Below the pieces are notes generated by a model. It ran no database searches. It was not told the origin of the DNA and was given only the letters and a program-made list of their open reading frames with translations. From the NCBI RefSeq assembly GCF_900102625.1, contig NZ_FMZC01000017.1, forward strand, positions 26,126 through 90,125: DNA of 64,000 nt, written 5' to 3'. The stretch is from Paracidovorax valerianellae (GTDB lineage Bacteria; Pseudomonadota; Gammaproteobacteria; Burkholderiales; Burkholderiaceae_C). This document shows, one piece after another, positions 36,837 through 45,817 of this stretch (the stretch's first letter is position 1; each line of letters opens with the position of its first letter). A program made the translations under genes and the position numbers.

Positions 36837-36855
36837 TTTCAAATGAAATTTGAAA
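36837..36855. promoter_or_regulatory. Palindrome across a LysR start codon
   Basis: TTTCAAAT (36837-36844) and ATTTGAAA (36848-36855) are perfect inverted arms around GAA and span the ATG at 36843. A possible autoregulatory site; it includes coding bases, so part of the symmetry may be chance. Confidence 0.4.
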
Positions 36856-37796
36856 ATATCTCCGACCTGCGTGTGCTGGTCGAAACCGCCCGGGGCGGCA
36901 GCCTGACCGCCGCGGCCCGGGTGCTCGAAATCACCCCCGCCGCTGCCAGCGCCATGCTCAAGCGGCTGGAGGCCCAGGTGGGCACGCGCCTGTTCGAGCG
37001 CTCCACCCGCGCCATGCGGCTGACCGACCAGGGCCAGACCCTGCTCGACTACGCCACGCGGGCGCTGGAGTTGCTGGAAGAAGGCGCCAGCCAGGCGGCC
37101 TCCGAAGCCGGTGCACTGCGGGGCACCGTGCGCGTGGCCGCGCCGTCCGACCTGTCGCGCAGCCTGCTGCTGGGGTGGTTCGATGGGTTTTTGCAGCAGC
37201 ACCCGGGCGTGCACATCGCCTTGTCGGTGAGCGACCGGGTGCACGACGTGCGCCGTGATGCGGTCGATGTGGCGCTGCGCTACGGCGCGCTGGCCGATTC
37301 GCAACTGGTCGCCCGCCCGCTGTGCATCACCCGGCGCGTGCCCTGCGCCGCGCCGGCCTACCTGGCGCGTCGGGGCGCGCCGCAGCATCCCGCGGACCTG
37401 GCGCGGCACGATTGCCTGACCCTGCACATCGCCGGCCGGCGCGAGGTGCGCTGGCATTTCGAGCGCGCCACCGACGGCGAAGCGGTGTCGGTGGCCGTCG
37501 AAGGTGAGCGCAGCGTGGACGACGGCGCGATCGCGCACGAATGGGCGCTGGCGGGCGGCGGCATCGTCTACAAATCGGCCATCGACGTGCGGGCCAACCT
37601 GCGCGCAGGCGCCCTCGTTGCGCTGATGCCCGATTGGCTGGGCCAGCGCTACGCCCTGCACGCGGTGCTGCCCAGCAACCGCTTCGTGCCTGCGCGGGTG
37701 CGGGCGTTGGTCGATCACCTGGCGCAATGCTGCGCTGCCCTGGCGGCCGAAGAGTCGGCGCAGAGCGGCGGGGCCGGATGGGTCGCCCTGCCTTGA
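36843..37796 (+). CDS. LysR-family regulator
   Basis: 317 residues. MKFENISDLRVLVETARGGS, LTAAARVLEITPAAASAMLK (winged helix) and RLEAQVGTRLFERSTRAMRL are canonical, followed by the effector domain (VHIALSVSDRVHDVRRDAVD). Start 36843 is chosen because it places the helix-turn-helix normally; an upstream ATG at 36804 is in frame and adds 13 residues. It is divergent from the quinone-oxidoreductase-like gene. Confidence 0.92.
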   Translation: MKFENISDLRVLVETARGGSLTAAARVLEITPAAASAMLKRLEAQVGTRLFERSTRAMRLTDQGQTLLDYATRALELLEEGASQAASEAGALRGTVRVAAPSDLSRSLLLGWFDGFLQQHPGVHIALSVSDRVHDVRRDAVDVALRYGALADSQLVARPLCITRRVPCAAPAYLARRGAPQHPADLARHDCLTLHIAGRREVRWHFERATDGEAVSVAVEGERSVDDGAIAHEWALAGGGIVYKSAIDVRANLRAGALVALMPDWLGQRYALHAVLPSNRFVPARVRALVDHLAQCCAALAAEESAQSGGAGWVALP

Positions 37797-37813
37797 CGGC
37801 GGCAGCGGCCGAT

Positions 37814-37837
37814 AAAAAAGCCCCGCCAAGGCGGGGC
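37814..37837 (-). terminator. Rho-independent terminator of the chemoreceptor gene
   Basis: On the minus strand, GCCCCGCC and GGCGGGGC form an 8-bp stem with a two-base loop, followed by six T (A at 37814-37819 on the plus strand). It lies 32 bases after the chemoreceptor stop, and may also serve the convergent LysR gene weakly. Confidence 0.85.
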
Positions 37838-37868
37838 AGTGCAGAGGCTGTTCAAGCGCCCTGGCGGC

Positions 37869-39623
37869 TCAGAACTTTTCCCATTCGTCGTCGGCCGTGG
37901 CGGCCATCGCCGGTTGTTTCGCCGGCCGGGCCGCGGTCAACGACGCCTGGGGCTTGCGGGCGGGGGCGGCCACGGCCCGGGGGGCCTGGGCGCGGGGCAT
38001 CGCAGCAGGGGCCGGCGCAGTCCGGCTTTGGGCCTGTGCGCGGCGGATGACGGCGCCGGAGGCCGATTCGTCAAGGCGGAACACGCTGACGATTTCCACC
38101 AGGCGCGAGGCCTGATGGTTCAGGCTGTCGGCCGCAGCGGCCGACTCTTCCACCAGCGCTGCGTTCTGCTGCGTCACCTGATCGAGCTGGTTCACCGCAT
38201 CGCTCACCTGCGAAATGCCTTGCTCCTGTTCATGCGTGGCGGCACCGATCTCGCCGATCAGGTCGGCCACACGGCGGGCCTGCTCGACGATCTCGTTCAT
38301 GGTGGTGCCGGCTTCGCCGACCAGCGACGAGCCTTGTTCCACCGTCTGCACGCTCTGGCTGATCAGCGCCTTGATTTCCTTGGCGGCCTCGGCGGACCGG
38401 CCCGCCAGGCTGCGTACTTCGCTGGCCACGACGGCAAAGCCCCGGCCCTGTTCGCCGGCCCGCGCGGCTTCCACGGCGGCGTTCAGCGCCAGGATGTTGG
38501 TCTGGAAGGCAATGGAGTCGATCACGCCGATGATGTCGCTGATCTTGCGCGAACTGGCCGTGATGTCTTCCATGGTGCGCACCACGTTGCTCACCACTTC
38601 TCCGCCCTTGGTCGCCGTGGCGCTGGCCGAGGTCGCCAGTTGCGATGCGGTGCGCACCGTGTCGGCGTTCTGCTTGACCGTGGAATTCATCTCTTCCATC
38701 GACGCCGCTGTCTGCTGCAGGTTGGACGCCTGCTCTTCGGTGCGCTGGCTCAGGTCGGCGTTGCCCGTGGCGATCTGGCCCGCGCCGGTGGCGATCGATT
38801 CGCTGCTCTCGCGCACCTGGCCCACGATGCCGCTCAGGCTGGTGCGCATCGTGTTCATGGCCGCCAGCACGCTGTGGGTATCGCCCTCGCGCAACTGCAC
38901 GCCCACTGCCAGGTTGCCGCTCGCCACCTGCTGGGCGATCTCGGAGGCATAGGCCGGCTCGCCCCCCACCTGCGCCTTGATCTGGCGGGTGATGGCCCAG
39001 GCGACCAGACCACCCGCGGCGGCGGCGATGGCGGCCAGCGCCAGCATCAGGTTGCCGGCCGAGGCGGCGCTGCGTTCGGACTCGTCCGCCGTGCTCACGG
39101 TGGAGGCCTTCTGGTAGGCGATCACGTCGTCGAGCGCCTTGAAATACGCCGACTGCACGGGGCGCACGGGGCCGAGAAGCTGTTCGCGCGCCTGCTCGTT
39201 CTGGTTCGCCAACCCCAGGTCCACCGCCTTGTTCAGTGCCGCGACGTAGGCGGGGCGGGCCTCGCCGATCTTGGCGAACAGCGCACGGGCTTCGGGGCTG
39301 GACATGCGCGTGTTCAACTGGCCGATCAGCTCCAAATTGCGGGCCTGGGTCTGCTCGATGCGGCGCTTTTCTTCCGCCATCTGCGTCGGGTCTTCCAGCA
39401 GCGCGATGTTGCGGGCCGCGCGGGCGACCGTGTTCAGGCCGTCCTTCATTTCCTGCAGGAGCAGCAGATTGGCGACGCGGTCGTGCGACAGCAGCTTGAT
39501 ATTGCTGCCCACCTGGTCCAGCTGGACCCGGCCGAAGGCCGCCACCAGAAAGCCGATGGCGATGACGAGAGCGAATCCAGAGCCCAGCAAGGTGCCCAGT
39601 TTCATGCGTTGGAAGAAGTTCAT
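37869..39623 (-). CDS. Methyl-accepting chemotaxis protein
   Basis: 584 residues. A membrane helix at about 8-28 ([20 protein letters not shown]), a periplasmic four-helix sensor domain to about 220, a second membrane helix ([20 protein letters not shown]), HAMP, then the long coiled-coil signalling domain with the conserved tip [20 protein letters not shown] followed by [16 protein letters not shown]. The tail is Ala/Pro-rich and ends EWEKF, matching the xWxxF pentapeptide that tethers CheR and CheB, so this is a high-abundance-type receptor capable of adaptation. Ligand unknown. Start 39623; a second in-frame ATG lies six codons later. Single gene with its own terminator. Confidence 0.95.
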   Translation of the reverse strand: MNFFQRMKLGTLLGSGFALVIAIGFLVAAFGRVQLDQVGSNIKLLSHDRVANLLLLQEMKDGLNTVARAARNIALLEDPTQMAEEKRRIEQTQARNLELIGQLNTRMSSPEARALFAKIGEARPAYVAALNKAVDLGLANQNEQAREQLLGPVRPVQSAYFKALDDVIAYQKASTVSTADESERSAASAGNLMLALAAIAAAAGGLVAWAITRQIKAQVGGEPAYASEIAQQVASGNLAVGVQLREGDTHSVLAAMNTMRTSLSGIVGQVRESSESIATGAGQIATGNADLSQRTEEQASNLQQTAASMEEMNSTVKQNADTVRTASQLATSASATATKGGEVVSNVVRTMEDITASSRKISDIIGVIDSIAFQTNILALNAAVEAARAGEQGRGFAVVASEVRSLAGRSAEAAKEIKALISQSVQTVEQGSSLVGEAGTTMNEIVEQARRVADLIGEIGAATHEQEQGISQVSDAVNQLDQVTQQNAALVEESAAAADSLNHQASRLVEIVSVFRLDESASGAVIRRAQAQSRTAPAPAAMPRAQAPRAVAAPARKPQASLTAARPAKQPAMAATADDEWEKF

Positions 39624-39858
39624 GGCTGCCTTTGAGCGGTAATCGAATGGCCCAGTGGACCGATATGTCACGTTTGTGTCAATGTGTAATTTGTATCTCT
39701 GGCATGTAATTAAAGCTGTAGGACGCTGCCTCCGTCCCGGGTGCGCCATTTCTGGGTCAGCGGTGGCTTGATCGTGGGCAAGGCGCCACAATCCGCCCAT
39801 GTGACTGGCAGGCCGATGGGTCTGTCCGGTCTTGTTCCGCCCCGCCCGTGATTTGCCG

Positions 39859-41187
39859 ATGACCGCCACCCGCCCCAATCTTCTTTTCATCCTGGCCGAC
39901 GACCTGGGCTACGCCGATCTGGGTTGCACGGGCGCGCGCGATGCCTACAGCGTGCCCGTGGATGTCTCTCCGCGGCTGGACGCCCTGGCCGCCTCCGGCT
40001 TGCGGTGCACGCGGGGCTATTCCAATTCGGCCGTGTGCTCGCCCACGCGGTTCGCGCTGGCCACGGGCCGCTGGCAGTACCGGCTGCGGGGCGCGGCTGA
40101 AGAGCCGCTGGCCAGCGTGCATGGCGACAAGGTGCTGGGCCTGCCGCCCGGCCATCCCACGCTGCCTTCGCTGCTGCGCGACGCGGGCTATGCCACCGCG
40201 CTGGTGGGCAAGTGGCACCTGGGCTACCCGCCGCATTTCGGCCCGCGCATGTCGGGCTACGACTCCTTCTATGGCTTTCACGCCGGGGGCTCGGATTACT
40301 TCGCGCATTGCGATCCGCGCGGCCGGCCGGACTTCTGGACCGATGAGACCGCGCACACAGAAGACGGCTACCTCACCGACCTGCTGAGCCGCCGCGCGGC
40401 CGACTTCGTGCGCGAGCAACCGGCCGATCGCCCCTTCCTGCTGAGCCTGCACTACAGCGCCCCGCACTGGCCGTGGCTCACGCGGGACGACCGCGCCGAG
40501 TCCGAGCGCCTGGGCGGCTTCGGCAAGCACATCGACGGGGGCAGCCTTGAAACCTACCAGCGCATGATCCATCACATGGACGAAGGCATCGGCTGGGTGC
40601 TGGATGCGCTGGAAGAAAAGGGCCTGGCCGAGAACACGCTGATCGTCTTCACCAGCGACAACGGCGGCGAGCGCTATTCCAACAATTGGCCCTTCGTCGG
40701 CCAGAAGATGGATCTGCTGGAAGGCGGCATCCGCGTGCCGCTGCTGGCCCGCTGGCCCGCGCGCATCGCCCCTGGCAGCGTGAGCGACACGCCCAGCCTC
40801 ACCATGGACTGGACCGCCACGTTCCTGGCCGCCGCCGGCGTGGCCGCGCACCCCGATTACCCGCTGGACGGCACCAGCCTGCTGCCGCTTTTCGACGACC
40901 CTCGCTGGTGCCCGGAGCGCGACCTGTTCTGGCGCATGAAGCACCGCGAGCAGCGTGCGCTGGTGCGCGGGCGCTACAAATACCTGCAAGTGGATGGTGT
41001 GGAATACCTCTTCGACGTAGTGGCCGACCCCCGCGAACGCGCCAACCTGCGCGACCGCGAACCGGCGCGCCTGGCCGAGCTTCGCGCCGCCTGGCAGGCG
41101 TGGGACGCGGCATTGCCCCCCATTCCCGATGAGGCCAAGGTGTCGCTGGTGTTCACGCGCAACGAGCTGCCCCAAGCGACGTTCTGA
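39859..41187 (+). CDS. Sulfatase (formylglycine type)
   Basis: 442 residues. Alkaline-phosphatase-fold sulfatase: DD at 14-15 in LADDLGYAD, and the formylglycine motif C60-S-P-T-R64 in [16 protein letters not shown], where Cys is modified by a formylglycine-generating enzyme (none encoded here). GKWHLG, HWPW and [11 protein letters not shown] provide the remaining metal and sulphate contacts. It cleaves a sulphate ester. No signal peptide is visible, so it is probably cytoplasmic, which is unusual among sulfatases. The creatininase-family gene follows 54 bases later on the same strand. Confidence 0.92.
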   Translation: MTATRPNLLFILADDLGYADLGCTGARDAYSVPVDVSPRLDALAASGLRCTRGYSNSAVCSPTRFALATGRWQYRLRGAAEEPLASVHGDKVLGLPPGHPTLPSLLRDAGYATALVGKWHLGYPPHFGPRMSGYDSFYGFHAGGSDYFAHCDPRGRPDFWTDETAHTEDGYLTDLLSRRAADFVREQPADRPFLLSLHYSAPHWPWLTRDDRAESERLGGFGKHIDGGSLETYQRMIHHMDEGIGWVLDALEEKGLAENTLIVFTSDNGGERYSNNWPFVGQKMDLLEGGIRVPLLARWPARIAPGSVSDTPSLTMDWTATFLAAAGVAAHPDYPLDGTSLLPLFDDPRWCPERDLFWRMKHREQRALVRGRYKYLQVDGVEYLFDVVADPRERANLRDREPARLAELRAAWQAWDAALPPIPDEAKVSLVFTRNELPQATF

Positions 41188-41241
41188 CCTGGCCGCCTTG
41201 CACCGCTCTTCTTACCGCACGCCTTCTCATCGCATCCGCCC

Positions 41242-42105
41242 ATGACCCCATCGCCCTCCGTGCCCTCCGAACCATTCCAGCCACCCTCCCGTTTCTGGGC
41301 CGAATGGTCTGCGCGCGATTTCGTGCAGGCCCAGGCGTCGGGTCTGGCGGCAGAAACCGTGGCCGTGCTGCCGGTGGCGGCCATCGAGCAGCACGGTCCG
41401 CATCTGCCGCTCAGCGTGGATGCCGCGCTGCTGCAGGGCGTGATCGATGCGGCGCTGCCCCAGCTGCCCGGCCACCTGCCGGTCGTGTTCCTGCCGCCCC
41501 AGAACGTGGGCCTGAGCACCGAGCACACCGCGTATGCGGGCACCCTCACGCTCAAGCCCGCCACCCTCATTGCGCTGTGGACCGAGCTGGGCGAATGCGT
41601 GGCCCGCGCGGGCTTCAAGAAACTGCTGCTGCTCAACGGCCATGGCGGCCAGGTGAGCGTGATGGACATCGTGGCGCGCGAGCTGCGCCAGCATTGCGGC
41701 CTGCTCGTCTACAGCGCCAGCTGGTTCAGCCTCCCACTGCCCGAAGCGGTGAACGGTTTGTTCAGCGCCGAAGAGCACCGCTTCGGCATCCACGGCGGAG
41801 AGATCGAAACTTCGATGATGCTGCACCTTGCCCCCGGCACCGTGCGCATGGACCAGGCGCAGGATTGGCGGTCCACCTCGCAGGACCGTGCGGAGCGCTA
41901 CGCCATCCTGGGCAACGGCAAGAGCGCCAAGATGGGCTGGGCCATGCAGGACTACCACCCGGCCGGTGCAGTGGGCAATGCGGCCGGCGCGACGGCCGAG
42001 AAAGGCCGGGCGGTGGTGCAGGCTGCAGCGGCAGGGCTGGCCCAGTTGCTGGGCGAGATCCACGCGCTGCCGCTGAACACGGTCGTGGCCCGCGGAGCGC
42101 TTTGA
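41242..42105 (+). CDS. Creatininase-family amidohydrolase
   Basis: 287 residues. Metal ligands are laid out as in the family: E49 and H51 in AIEQHGPH, D60 in LSVD, the His of LNGHGGQ and the Glu of HGGEIETSM. Members open cyclic or linear amides (creatinine, the formamidopyrimidine amidase step of riboflavin pathways, mycofactocin processing), so substrate is not clear. It follows the sulfatase by 54 bases on the same strand, and the two may use one sulphated amide compound. That link is inferred from position only. Confidence 0.9.
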   Translation: MTPSPSVPSEPFQPPSRFWAEWSARDFVQAQASGLAAETVAVLPVAAIEQHGPHLPLSVDAALLQGVIDAALPQLPGHLPVVFLPPQNVGLSTEHTAYAGTLTLKPATLIALWTELGECVARAGFKKLLLLNGHGGQVSVMDIVARELRQHCGLLVYSASWFSLPLPEAVNGLFSAEEHRFGIHGGEIETSMMLHLAPGTVRMDQAQDWRSTSQDRAERYAILGNGKSAKMGWAMQDYHPAGAVGNAAGATAEKGRAVVQAAAAGLAQLLGEIHALPLNTVVARGAL

Positions 42106-42121
42106 GGCGCTGCCTTGGCGG

Positions 42122-42514
42122 TCAGGCCAGCGGCAGCGCGATGCCCGATTCCGCGAACACTTCGCGCACGACCGACAGGCCGTTGAGCGCCGCAGGAAAC
42201 CCCGCATAGACCGCCATCTGCATCACCACTTCCACGATCTCGCCCGGCTTGCAGCCCACGTGCAGCGCCGCATGAACGTGCACCCGCAACTGGGGCAGGG
42301 CATGGCCCAGGGCGCACAGCGCGGCCACCGTGGCCAGTTCGCGTTCACGCAGGCCCAGACCTTCCCGCGCGTAGATGTCGCCGAATGGGAACTCCAGCAG
42401 GTAGCGCGCGAAGTCGGGGAACGATTTCGCCAGCCCCTCGACCACCGCCAGGCCCGCCGGGCCATCCACGGCGCCCAGCATGCGCACGCCGCGTGCGTAG
42501 CGTTCGGTGCTCAT
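42122..42514 (-). CDS. Carboxymuconolactone decarboxylase-family protein
   Basis: 130 residues. The helical CMD/AhpD-like fold is recognised from FPDFARYLLEFPFGDIYARE, GLGLRERELATVAALCALGH and VHVHAALHVGCKPGEIVEVV, with AVYAGFPAALNGL near the end. The family includes gamma-carboxymuconolactone decarboxylase and peroxidase-like proteins. The C-x-x-C of AhpD is absent; single Cys residues occur in AALCALGH and HVGCKP. Divergent from the LysR gene at 42676, which probably controls it. Confidence 0.88.
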   Translation of the reverse strand: MSTERYARGVRMLGAVDGPAGLAVVEGLAKSFPDFARYLLEFPFGDIYAREGLGLRERELATVAALCALGHALPQLRVHVHAALHVGCKPGEIVEVVMQMAVYAGFPAALNGLSVVREVFAESGIALPLA

Positions 42515-42586
42515 CGGGCACCTCCGAAATGTTCGCAGGATGCCGCGCCACGCGAGACATCGGTATTGAGACAGAAGGAAAAAGCC

Positions 42587-42679
42587 ATGGTGTTTCTCAG
42601 GAAGGTGTCGAAGCCGCTGAATGTAGGGAGCGGCCGCTGCGCAGGGAATGACCCATTTCGTGATACTTTTTTGGTATGA
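42587..42679 (+). CDS. Possible 30-residue leader ORF overlapping a LysR start
   Basis: ATG at 42587 with a good upstream AGAAGGAAAAAG. The frame (MVFLRKVSKPLNVGSGRC...) ends in TGA at 42677-42679, overlapping the LysR ATG (42676) as ATGA. This geometry allows translational coupling. No similarity to known leaders; it may be chance. Confidence 0.3.
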   Translation: MVFLRKVSKPLNVGSGRCAGNDPFRDTFLV

Positions 42680-43569
42680 ATAACCTTCTCGATTCCCGCT
42701 CGCTCGCGCTGTTCCTGGCCGTGGCGGATGCGCTGAGCTTCCGGCAGGCGGCCGAAACGCTGCACCTGTCGCAGCCGCCCTTGAGCCGTGCCATCCGGGA
42801 GCTGGAAGAGCGCCTGGGCGCGCGGCTTTTCGACCGCAACACGAAAGGCGTGAACCTCACCGATGCGGGCCACCGGCTGGTGCCCTATGCGCGCGGTGTC
42901 GCCAAGCTGCTTCGCGACGCGCAGGCAGCCCTTGCCAACCCCGGCATGCCTGCCACGCTCCGGCTGGGCCTCACGAGCGCCGTCGAGCCCGGGTGGTTTC
43001 GCGGGCTGGCGCAGCGGGTGCAGGCGATCCACCCGGGCACCACGGTGTCCATCGTTTCCGACCCCTCGCCCCGCCTGGTGCGCCAACTGGGCAGCGGCAA
43101 GCTGGATGCGGCGTTCGTCGCGCTGCCCACCCGCGCCCCGGGCCTGGAAGTGGTGGAGCTTGACCGCCTGCCGATGGTGGTGGCCCTGCCGTCCGCGCAC
43201 CCGCTGGCCAAACGCAAGGTGCTTCGCCTGGCCGACCTGTCGCGCGAAACGGTCTTCTGGTTCGAGCGTGCGCGCCAGCCCGCGTTCTACGACCACTGCC
43301 AGCAGGTTTTTTCGCGCCATGGCTTCGCGCCGAAAAAGCTCAGGGAGCCGACCGACCACCATGTGCTGCTGGCGGAGGTGGCGAATGGCCGTGGCGTGGC
43401 CCTGCTGCCGCGCTCGTTCACCAGGCTGCGGCGAACGGGCGTCGTGTACCGTGCGCTGGCGGAAGGCGACGCGCTGTCGGTCGGCATCGGCCTGGCGACG
43501 CGCCCGGGCCGCCCGGCCATGCGCGACGGGCTCGTTGCCGCGACCGGGCTGGACGCTGCCGCGGCTTAG
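42676..43569 (+). CDS. LysR-family regulator
   Basis: 297 residues. MNNLLDSRSLALFLAVADAL, RQAAETLHLSQPPLSRAIRE (winged helix with the QPPLSRAI recognition helix typical of CatR/BenM-like LysR proteins) and LEERLGARLFDRNTKGVNLT, followed by the effector domain (SIVSDPSPRLVRQLGSGKLD). Such regulators often control aromatic-acid catabolic genes, which fits the divergent CMD gene. Its ATG overlaps the stop of a possible 30-residue leader. Confidence 0.92.
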   Translation: MNNLLDSRSLALFLAVADALSFRQAAETLHLSQPPLSRAIRELEERLGARLFDRNTKGVNLTDAGHRLVPYARGVAKLLRDAQAALANPGMPATLRLGLTSAVEPGWFRGLAQRVQAIHPGTTVSIVSDPSPRLVRQLGSGKLDAAFVALPTRAPGLEVVELDRLPMVVALPSAHPLAKRKVLRLADLSRETVFWFERARQPAFYDHCQQVFSRHGFAPKKLREPTDHHVLLAEVANGRGVALLPRSFTRLRRTGVVYRALAEGDALSVGIGLATRPGRPAMRDGLVAATGLDAAAA

Positions 43570-43652
43570 CCGGCACGGCCTTTTACGTCTTGTTCCACTC
43601 TGCCAGGTCTTCCCCAGGTCTCCCCCAGCCGCCGCTGAATCACACTCTCGCC

Positions 43653-44174
43653 ATGCAAACCTCCAAACTCTCCGTGGCCCGCGCCTACGCGGTCGGCATG
43701 CACGGCGCGCAGCGATACGGGGCGCTTCCCTATTCGCACCATCTGGACGCGGTCGCTGCGGTTCTCGCGCCCTACGGCGAAGACGCGCAGGTCATCGGCT
43801 ATCTGCACGATGTGGTCGAAGACACCGGCGCCACGGTGGACGACGTGCGGGCGCGCTTCGGCGACCTGGTTGCCGAATGCGTCGCCTTGCTCACCGACGA
43901 GCCGGGCGAGACGCGGAAAGAGCGCAAGACCAAGACCTACGCCAAGCTGGCCCGGGTGACGGGGCCGCAAACGCTTGCGTTGGTGGTGAAGGTGGCGGAC
44001 CGGCTTTCGAACGTCCGGGCGTGCGTGGCGGATGCCAATCGCCCCATGTGGGCTGTGTACCAAGGCGAGCACCCGGTGTTCAAGGCGTCCGCGTTTCGTC
44101 CCGGCCTGTGCGATGCGCTGTGGACCGAGCTGGACACCCTGCTGAGCGAAGAAGCGCTGCCGCAAAGCGCGTGA
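43653..44174 (+). CDS. HD-domain hydrolase, SpoT/MESH1-like
   Basis: 173 residues, a single HD domain. Metal-site order: H29/H30 in YSHHLDAV, H52-D53 in GYLHDVVEDTG (with E56, D57) and the Asp of KVADRLSN. This matches the hydrolase domain of SpoT and stand-alone MESH1-type proteins that degrade (p)ppGpp or NADPH. No synthetase domain. Start 43653 precedes the first helix. It lies alone between two LysR genes. The substrate is inferred from family. Confidence 0.85.
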   Translation: MQTSKLSVARAYAVGMHGAQRYGALPYSHHLDAVAAVLAPYGEDAQVIGYLHDVVEDTGATVDDVRARFGDLVAECVALLTDEPGETRKERKTKTYAKLARVTGPQTLALVVKVADRLSNVRACVADANRPMWAVYQGEHPVFKASAFRPGLCDALWTELDTLLSEEALPQSA

Positions 44175-44228
44175 GAAGCCGGCGCACCGCGGGGCCGGGC
44201 GGATGGGCGCATGGGCAACGCGAGCCGC

Positions 44229-45131
44229 TCACCGGCCCGTTGCCTCCAGTCGCAATGCTTGCAGAACGAGCGAAAACGCGGGCGAGGGCTGGCGCCGGCT
44301 CGGGTAGTACAGGTGGTAGCCGCCGAAGGGCGGACACCAGTCTTCCAGAACGCGCACGAGCCGGCCCGCTTCGATGTGCGGGGCCAGTTCATCCTCCGGC
44401 AGCAAGGTGATTCCCAAACCGGCCAGCGCGGCATCGACCTGGGGCGGTGCGGTGTTGAAGATCAGCGGGCCGTCCACACGCACGTTGACCACTTTCCCCC
44501 GACGAGCGAAATCCCACACGTACAGGCCACCCGAAGTGGGCATGCGCTGGTTAATGCAGCGGTGGGCCGTCAAATCGTGCGGCGTCTTCGGGGCGGGGTG
44601 GGCGGCGAAGTACGCGGGCGATGCCACCACGGCCATGCGCAGCGGCGGGCCGAGGGGCACGGCGATCATGTCCTTGTCGATGGTGTTGCCCAGGCGCACG
44701 CCGGCGTCGAACCGGTCGGCCACAATGTCTCGAAAGCCGTAGTTCATGTCGAACTCCAGCCTGATGTCCGGGTAGGCGTGCAGCAGCGGCATGAGCTTGG
44801 GCAGCAGCACGGTGTGCATCACGTTGTCGCCGCAGGTGATGCGCACCGTGCCGGCCGGCTTGTCGCGCAGCGCGGTGAGGGCGTCGAGCTCCGCCTCGAT
44901 CTCGTCGAAGCGGTGGCCGATGGCGTGCATCAGCCGCTCACCCGCCGGCGTGGGCGAGACGCTGCGCGTCGTGCGGGTGAGCAGTCGAATCTGCAGCCGC
45001 TCCTCCAGCCCGCGCAGCGCCTGGCTGAGCGCCGACTGCGTCACGCCTAGCGTGGCCGCCGCCCGGGTGAAGCTGCCTTCGCGCGCCACGGTGACGAAGG
45101 CGAGCAGATCGTTGAGGTTGCGCCGTGCCAT
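44229..45131 (-). CDS. LysR-family regulator
   Basis: 300 residues. MARRNLNDLLAFVTVAREGS, FTRAAATLGVTQSALSQALR and EERLQIRLLTRTTRSVSPT give the winged helix; the effector domain follows (IRLEFDMNYGFRDIVADRFD). ATG 45131 has AAGGCAGGCGGTCAC upstream. Divergent from the cyclophilin-like gene (95 bases between starts) and thus probably controls the three-gene operon 45227-48225. The gap holds GATAA and TTATC half-sites in AT-rich sequence. Confidence 0.92.
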   Translation of the reverse strand: MARRNLNDLLAFVTVAREGSFTRAAATLGVTQSALSQALRGLEERLQIRLLTRTTRSVSPTPAGERLMHAIGHRFDEIEAELDALTALRDKPAGTVRITCGDNVMHTVLLPKLMPLLHAYPDIRLEFDMNYGFRDIVADRFDAGVRLGNTIDKDMIAVPLGPPLRMAVVASPAYFAAHPAPKTPHDLTAHRCINQRMPTSGGLYVWDFARRGKVVNVRVDGPLIFNTAPPQVDAALAGLGITLLPEDELAPHIEAGRLVRVLEDWCPPFGGYHLYYPSRRQPSPAFSLVLQALRLEATGR

Positions 45132-45226
45132 GTGACCGCCTGCCTTTGATTGATTAGTGGGGCTGATAAATCTATTAAGCATTCATTATCTAGTCGGCGC
45201 GGCACTGCGTGGGCAAACTTCCCGGC

Positions 45227-45697
45227 ATGGCACACAGCAACCGCATTCCTTCTCTTCGCCGCACGGCGCGGGCCTGCGGCAATGCCTTGGCGGTCGGACT
45301 GAGCGCCTCGCTGGTCGCCTCCTCATTCGCTCAAGGAGCTCCCATGAAGATCCGCCTGCAAGTCGGTGGCGAAACCGCCACGGCCACGTTGAACGACAGC
45401 GCGGCCAGCCGCGATTTCGCTGCGCTGCTGCCGCTGTCCCTCACGCTGGAGAACTACGCCGGGGTCGAGCGCATCGCCACCTTGCCGGCCAAGCTCTCGG
45501 CGGCCGGATCGCCGGAGGGCATCGCGCCCCGCACAGGCGACATCGCCTTCTACGCGCCATGGGGCAACTTGGCGGTCTTCGTCGGCGACGACGTCTATGC
45601 CAGCGGGCTGCTGCGGCTGGGCCGGGTGGACACAGGCTTGGCGGTGCTGCGGCGCCAGGGACCGTTTCCGGTACGGATCGAGCGCCTACCGGACTGA
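45227..45697 (+). CDS. Exported cyclophilin-like-fold protein
   Basis: 156 residues. Residues 1-36 resemble a signal peptide (ALAVGLSASLVASSFAQ), with the ATG at 45227 preferred over an in-frame GTG six codons upstream. The domain MKIRLQVGGETATATLNDSA, ASRDFAALLPLSLTLENYAG and GDIAFYAPWGNLAVFVGDDV is the cyclophilin-like (TM1367/DUF-type) barrel. It lacks the prolyl-isomerase active site and has no known enzyme activity. First gene of the operon that runs into the hydrolase and the MFS transporter. Confidence 0.85.
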   Translation: MAHSNRIPSLRRTARACGNALAVGLSASLVASSFAQGAPMKIRLQVGGETATATLNDSAASRDFAALLPLSLTLENYAGVERIATLPAKLSAAGSPEGIAPRTGDIAFYAPWGNLAVFVGDDVYASGLLRLGRVDTGLAVLRRQGPFPVRIERLPD

Positions 45698-45817
45698 GCG
45701 CCCAGCCAACCGCCAACCCTCCGCCACCAACCACCGCCATCAATCACCACCCTGCCAGTGGCGCCATCGAGCGCGCCATGGCTTCGCTCGCCCTTTTCAT
45801 TTCCACAGGAGCTTTGC

